DNA from: Glebionis coronaria
Lineage: Eukaryota > Streptophyta > Magnoliopsida > Asterales > Asteraceae
DNA length: 64,000 nt
Assembly (NCBI GenBank): GCA_025667525.1
Contig: CM046875.1
Span: forward strand, 206,332,271 to 206,396,270
Direction of reading: 5' to 3'
Below are positions 59,701 through 64,000 of this stretch, piece after piece. Position numbers and translations under genes: made by a program. How positions within the stretch are numbered: the first letter of the stretch is position 1; the number at the start of each line of letters is the position of its first letter. Below the pieces are notes generated by a model. It saw nothing but the letters and a program-made list of their open reading frames with translations. It did not search any database and was not told where the DNA came from.

Positions 59701-60658
59701 TTCAGATAAAGCAGCTGGTTGCTTACGTTTACCTTTACTCTTGACCGTAGTAGACGAGTCTTCTCCTGTCTGAAGAGTTGCTTTTAGCTTCTTGATTTCT
59801 AGTAGCAGTAGTTTGTAATCAGCAGAAGCTTTAATTTTATCCGTCAGAAGATAATCGGGAATAGGACCAAGAATAACACCACCAGATGGTCCTTCATGCC
59901 TTAGATCCACAGTGTGATCAGCCTCTTCAGTGTGATGACGACTTGCTGCACGCTTATCAATAGAGACATCATTCTTCATAAAATAATTAATGATAAGTTT
60001 GATAAACCGAGGGTAAGGAAAGAAATTAGTCTTCAGCTTCTTGTTTTGGAAGAGTTGAGAGTTAAATTCTTCCCACAACAATAATGCATAATCTGCATTT
60101 GAGCCTGTGTACATTCCATGGAAGATGTTCATAATTGGACTACGCAACGCATCATGCCCACTGGTTTTAGGTGTAAGACATCTACTGAGAATACCCAAGA
60201 TTGCTCTCCAAGGTTGACCTACTTTAGCGGTGGTAAACTCAAACACAACTCGTATGTCAGGACATCCAAGAGCATCGAACATCTCCATGAGTTCGTCTTT
60301 GGTAGGATCCCTCGAAAATGCCATACCTTTGGGTGTATCCCGTATTCCAAATATCTTACGGAAGTCTGAAACTGTGAGTGTCTGCTGCTTGTTGTCGAGA
60401 ATGAAGGTGATCTTGTTTGAAGTACTTTCCTTGGTGGCCCAGAACTCATACATGTAATCATATGGCACCGAGGCAGTACTCCTTAAAGCATTCTTGAAAT
60501 GAGAGTGATCAAGGATTGGAATGGCTACTTTGAATCCATGGTGAGTGGATTTTGAGACTTGCTTCAGCCGGTAATTGTTTGGTATGAACTTGAGGGCTCT
60601 TGCTTCAGCAATTGCGGCTGCTCTAGAGTCTTAGATCTTGTACTGTTAGATTAGTCAT
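56741..60658 (-). pseudogene. Large post-pol ORF of copia element B (about 1,250 codons)
   Basis: Function unknown; same strand as pol and 3' of it. Likely ATG at 60658 (MTNLTVQDLRL), then a one-base shift near 60630 into the long frame (open to 57262), then another shift into 56741-57274. In order: conserved globular N-terminus (about 59900-60500; YEFWATKES, QPWRAILGILSRCL, DYALLLWEEF); Lys-rich stretch with KKKK (about 59650-59760), NLS-like; Pro-rich linker; coiled coil (about 58830-59200); Glu/Asp run (58437-58600); conserved C-terminus with SVVIKKRVEDLQLGVESYQ. No signal peptide or membrane span. I recall the same two ends in Tanacetum copia-linked hypothetical proteins. Two shifts suggest a recently broken gene. 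Confidence 0.75.
58437..58600. repeat. (ATC)n/(TTC)n simple repeats coding the acidic run
   Basis: Trinucleotide runs CAT/ATC (about 58485-58545) and CTT/TTC (about 58547-58576) encode Asp and Glu on the minus strand. Plus-strand Ser-rich frames here are shadows. Confidence 0.85.
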
Positions 60659-62747
60659 CGTATCTGCTTAAGATAAGACATGAAAAGTTGATGCACAAAA
60701 ATATATAGATATGTATCATTATTACTTCTAAGCATAACACATTTCAACAAATAATTATAATAGGCAAACAACTATCAATCCAACAACTCTTCATCCGGAA
60801 GTCCTTCATTCGGAACTCTTCATCCTGAAGTCCTTCATTCGGAACTCTTTATCCGGAAGTCTTTGGAACTCTTCATCCGGAAGTCCTTCATTCGGAACTC
60901 TTCATCCGTAAGTCCTTCATTCGGAACTCTTCATTCGGAACTCCTTCGTTCGGAACTCTTCATTCGGAAGTTCGTTCGGAACTCTTCATTCGAAAGTCCT
61001 TCATTTGGAACTCTTCATTCGGAAGTTCATTCGGAACTTCTTCATTCGGAAGTTCACTCGGAACTTCTTCATTCGGAAGTTCACCCGGAACTTCTTCATT
61101 CGGAAGTTCATCCGGAAATTCTTCATTCGGAAGTTCATCCGGAACTTCTTCATTCGGAAGTTCATTCGGAACTTCTTCATTCGGAAGTTCACTCGGAACT
61201 TCTTCATTCGGAAGTTCATTCAGAACTTCTTCATTCGGAAGTTCACTCGGAACTTCTTCATTCGGAAGTTCACTCGGAACTTCTTCATTCGGAAGTTCAT
61301 TCGGAACTTCTTTCATTCGAAAGTTCATCCGGAACTTCCTTCATTCGGAAGTTCATTCGGAACTTCCTTCATTCGGAAGTTCATCCGGAACTTCCTTCAT
61401 TCGGAAGTTCATAATCCTTGTTCATCCGGAACTACTTAACGCACCCTATTAATGATTAATCTAGTCGCGTTTGTGAGTTTTAATGCATTCTAAGGCAACC
61501 ATAGTGATCTAATCCTAATCCGATCCAAAACCCAGCAAAAACCCCTAATCAATTAACCCTTAATTGAACACAAACCCTAATTGGATTAAATCTGATTAAA
61601 TGGGTTAATTAAGTTGATTAGTAACGAATTTAGACAAGATAACACTTGGGTATGTACCTTAGAGATGATAGAGACGGATTGAAATGGATTGAATGATAAA
61701 ACCACGTTTTTATGAAAGCTTGAGTTTGTGTTAAGTGTGTGTTAATGGCGGAAATCTTGAAACAGAAGAAAGAAATAAGAAGAAAGAGACGGGGGGTTCA
61801 ATTTGACTAGGTAAAAAATTTTACAACTTTCACAAATGTCACCTTAAGTCCCTATACTTTTCTATTCTTTTCCTTTTTGGTTTATAACTTATCTTTTCAT
61901 TTTTCCTAACCATTGTTAAATTTCGCCAACATAACCTTCACACAACTTAAGCATCGTAACCTATTAGCAAATCTCCAAGATCTTAAAGCAATTCCTATCA
62001 CATTGAACGAGCACAAGTCGTATTCTAAAGCAAGACCACTCATACACCATTTAGCCAATTAATTTTCCACAAACACTTTTGAAAATCGTTTTGATGACGA
62101 AGATGATTTAATATTTTCTCCCCCTTAAACGATGACCCGTTTTCTATTTAAAGAGCTGTAGTCATTGTTTAAAGAGTCAAATATTGATGAAAACATTTCA
62201 AATTAATTATCGTGAAAAGATTGATTCGTGGTGGCAATAAGATTTCTCTTATTTTGACAAATTAATGCACTGAGACGTACACTAACTCGTGTTAGACCAA
62301 GTTGTAAAGTAAACTTGATCCCTTTGCATGATTTGGCTTGTAAATCATGCCCGAGAAAATTAATTCCCGTTGTGAGCCAACGTTTTCCAAGGAAATACGT
62401 GACTTTAATATGAAAACCGGGTTGCAGTCTGAAATAACTACGAGCCATAATGGGCATGTTTTAAAAATGTACAACTTTTATACGGACTTTATTTATGGCG
62501 CCGTGTCAATATTGATCGACATTTCTAAAGCCGTAAATATTACCATACTAAAAGACATGCCCGATTTAAAAAACGAAAAATATTTTTGGTTTTTCTTGAT
62601 TTTATAATTTTTATGGTTTTTGTAGGTTTTATATTTTTTATGGTTTTTCTTGGTTTTATATTTTTGTATTTTTCTTTTTGTGGTTTATATATATACGATA
62701 ATATACATGATCACGAACAAAGGATACGCCTGAATAGTTTACCACCA
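60659..62747 (-). other. Spacer between pol and post-pol ORF of element B
   Basis: No credible ORF. Minus-strand order: A/T-rich stretch, polypurine-like tract (62119-62129), 27-bp repeat array (60781-61434), then a candidate splice acceptor (pyrimidine-rich run ending TTAAGCAG, about 60664-60671) a few bases before the ATG at 60658. Confidence 0.6.
60781..61434. repeat. 27-bp minisatellite in the element B spacer
   Basis: Unit close to TTCATTCGGAAGTTCA + YYCGGAACTTC. About 11 near-perfect 27-bp copies run from 61012 to 61313; 28-bp variants continue to about 61434 and looser copies precede. It opens frames on both strands (Ser/Glu/His-rich and Arg/Lys/Phe-rich) that are products of the repeat. 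Confidence 0.9.
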
Positions 62748-64000
62748 CTATTCAGCTGATTCCTCTGCCAATTCTTTGAGAGTCGCTGGAGTGAATGATT
62801 TCATGCCAAGCTTGTCGATCAAAAACTCGATTCGTCCTCGATCTATGGCTTTGGTGAACATATCTGCCAGCTGATACTCGGTGGTGACAAAATACAGCTC
62901 GATCACTCCGTTCTCCACCTGCTCTTTAATGAAATGGTAGCGAATGTCTATGTGCTTGGCCCGGGAGTGTTGAACATAGTTGCAGCAAAGGGCAATGGCG
63001 CTCTTGTTGTCACAATACATCGGGATTTTGTTGAAACCCAAACCGTAGTCAGTTAATTGTGATCTCATCCAAAGGACTTGAGCACAACAACCGGACATGG
63101 CGATGTATTCAGCCTCCGTGCTAGAAATTGTAGCGCTTTTCTGCCTTTGTGAAGACCAACTGATCAATCTGTCTCCAAGGAGTTGCACAGATCGAGAAGT
63201 GCTACGCCTCGTGTCTTGACACCCAGCATGATCGGCATCTGCGTATGATATTAAAGCAATAGAGGAATCTTTCGGATACCATAGACCACGATGAAGTGTT
63301 CCTTTGAGATACCAAAAGATCCTTTTAACAACATGTAGGTGCTTTTCGGTAGGCCGAGCCTGATACCGGGCACACATGCATACAGCAAATTGCAAATCAG
63401 GCCTGCTAGCAGTCAGATAGAGAAGGGTGCCGCTCATCCCACGGTAAAGTTTTAGATCGACAATAGTCCCATTCCTATCTTCATCTAACTTGGATTTCTC
63501 CACCATTGGAGTGTCCATGGGGTCACAATTTTCAAAGTTATATTTCTTTAAAGATTCTAGAGCATATTTGGATTGATTAATAAAGATGCCTCTGGGATTC
63601 TGAGAAATTTGTAATCCTAAGAAAAATGAAATTTTTCCCATCATTGACATCTGAAAGCGTGTGGACATTATCTTCTCAAAGCGTTTTGACAATTCTATGT
63701 TAGAGGCAGCAAATATTATATCATCAACATAAATTTGTACCAGTATCATGTCGTTGTCCTCCTTGAGAGTGAATAGAGTGGGGTCCACCTTGCCTTTGAA
63801 GAAGCCTTCCGAGATGAGATATGTTGAAAGGAGATCATACCACGCGCGTGGAGCTTGTTTCAACCCATAGAGAGCCTTCTTAAGCTTGTACACATGATTA
63901 GGAAACTCCGTGCTAATAAACCCATCCGGCTGACTAACATAAACTTCTTCCCTTAGTTCACCATTTAAAAATGCCGTCTTCACATCCATTTGATAGACGA
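62748..64000 (-). CDS. pol: Copia RT C-terminal part and RNase H, element B (partial)
   Basis: Reads in from the right edge ([20 protein letters not shown]) without an interruption to the TAG at 62748. [16 protein letters not shown] and catalytic YVDDIIFAA (near 63715-63740). RNase [48 protein letters not shown] and [15 protein letters not shown], with the expected acidic residues. The C-terminus [16 protein letters not shown] fits the family. The intact frame suggests a fairly recent copy. Confidence 0.92.
   Translation of the reverse strand, partial: VYQMDVKTAFLNGELREEVYVSQPDGFISTEFPNHVYKLKKALYGLKQAPRAWYDLLSTYLISEGFFKGKVDPTLFTLKEDNDMILVQIYVDDIIFAASNIELSKRFEKIMSTRFQMSMMGKISFFLGLQISQNPRGIFINQSKYALESLKKYNFENCDPMDTPMVEKSKLDEDRNGTIVDLKLYRGMSGTLLYLTASRPDLQFAVCMCARYQARPTEKHLHVVKRIFWYLKGTLHRGLWYPKDSSIALISYADADHAGCQDTRRSTSRSVQLLGDRLISWSSQRQKSATISSTEAEYIAMSGCCAQVLWMRSQLTDYGLGFNKIPMYCDNKSAIALCCNYVQHSRAKHIDIRYHFIKEQVENGVIELYFVTTEYQLADMFTKAIDRGRIEFLIDKLGMKSFTPATLKELAEESAE

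Larger units (their letters stand above)
54164..64000 (-). mobile_element. Element B: 3' half of a large Ty1/copia element, runs off right edge
   Basis: Reading on the minus strand from the right edge: RT-RNase H (62748-64000), repeat-rich spacer, post-pol ORF (56741-60658), 2.2-kb untranslated region, polypurine tract and 3' LTR. Protein and LTR similarity place it in the lineage of element A. Post-pol sequence alone exceeds 8 kb. Confidence 0.85.

Noticed and set aside
56741..60658. Retroviral-type envelope gene
   Set aside because: No signal peptide, no transmembrane segment and no glycoprotein-like Cys pattern could be seen; only the position after pol is Env-like.
60863..61439. Long repetitive ORFs on both strands
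   Set aside because: The 27-bp repeat has a period divisible by three, so every frame without a stop stays open; the proteins are just the repeat translated.
1..64000. Host genes among the retrotransposons
   Set aside because: All convincing coding stretches belong to gag, protease, RT, RNase H, integrase or element-linked post-pol ORFs; no exon-intron gene was recognised.

Overview
This is plant nuclear DNA made almost entirely of LTR retrotransposons inserted into one another. I see no host gene. The polyproteins (Ty1/copia with long coiled-coil linkers and an extra ORF after pol; Athila/Tat-like Ty3/gypsy with a DLGAS protease and a tRNA-Asp-type primer site) look most like those of Asteraceae, probably tribe Anthemideae (Tanacetum, Artemisia, Chrysanthemum). 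That placement rests on remembered protein similarity, not on a search.

Layout, with my own letters. Element G (1-5181, minus) is a Ty3-like element with a long LTR (2188-5181); it runs off the left edge and is inserted in copia element A (5182-10597, minus: gag and linker, 5' LTR 10265-10597). A is inserted in the RNase H of a decayed Athila-like gypsy, F (10598-about 13399, minus). Next is D (plus), a Tat/Athila-like element with only gag-protease. It is split by copia element C: left part about 13400-16958, right part 50982-about 54163. C (16959-50981, minus) has 518-bp LTRs, gag, protease-integrase, RT-RNase H and a post-pol ORF. C itself holds two insertions. E (17330-30876, minus, target duplication AGTAT) sits inside C's 3' LTR. 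H (33497-43131, plus, target duplication GTTCA, two 2570-bp LTRs) is a coding-dead large derivative. Copia element B (about 54164 to the right edge, minus) interrupts D and carries a 3' LTR, a post-pol ORF of about 1,250 codons and an intact RT-RNase H end.

The nesting order agrees with LTR divergence counted by eye: E about 0.5%, C about 1.5%, H about 1.7%. E is the youngest and carries the only long intact ORF, a 1,075-aa gag-protease without pol, so it would need another element's RT and integrase. D looks like an older relative of the same type.

The most unusual structure lies outside the standard domains. (1) In C a GCTGACAAG-type minisatellite, read as Ala/Val-Asp-Lys, occurs in U3, in the gag, NC and pre-RT linkers and at the start of the post-pol ORF. 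(2) C has a second, internal copy of its polypurine tract plus U3 start just upstream of that ORF, and B also has extra polypurine-like tracts there. (3) E's LTR holds two clusters of near-perfect hairpins and a tRNA-like unit. (4) D and E share a 20-nt perfect hairpin between G-rich tracts downstream of gag-protease. (5) Most elements carry their own private minisatellite.
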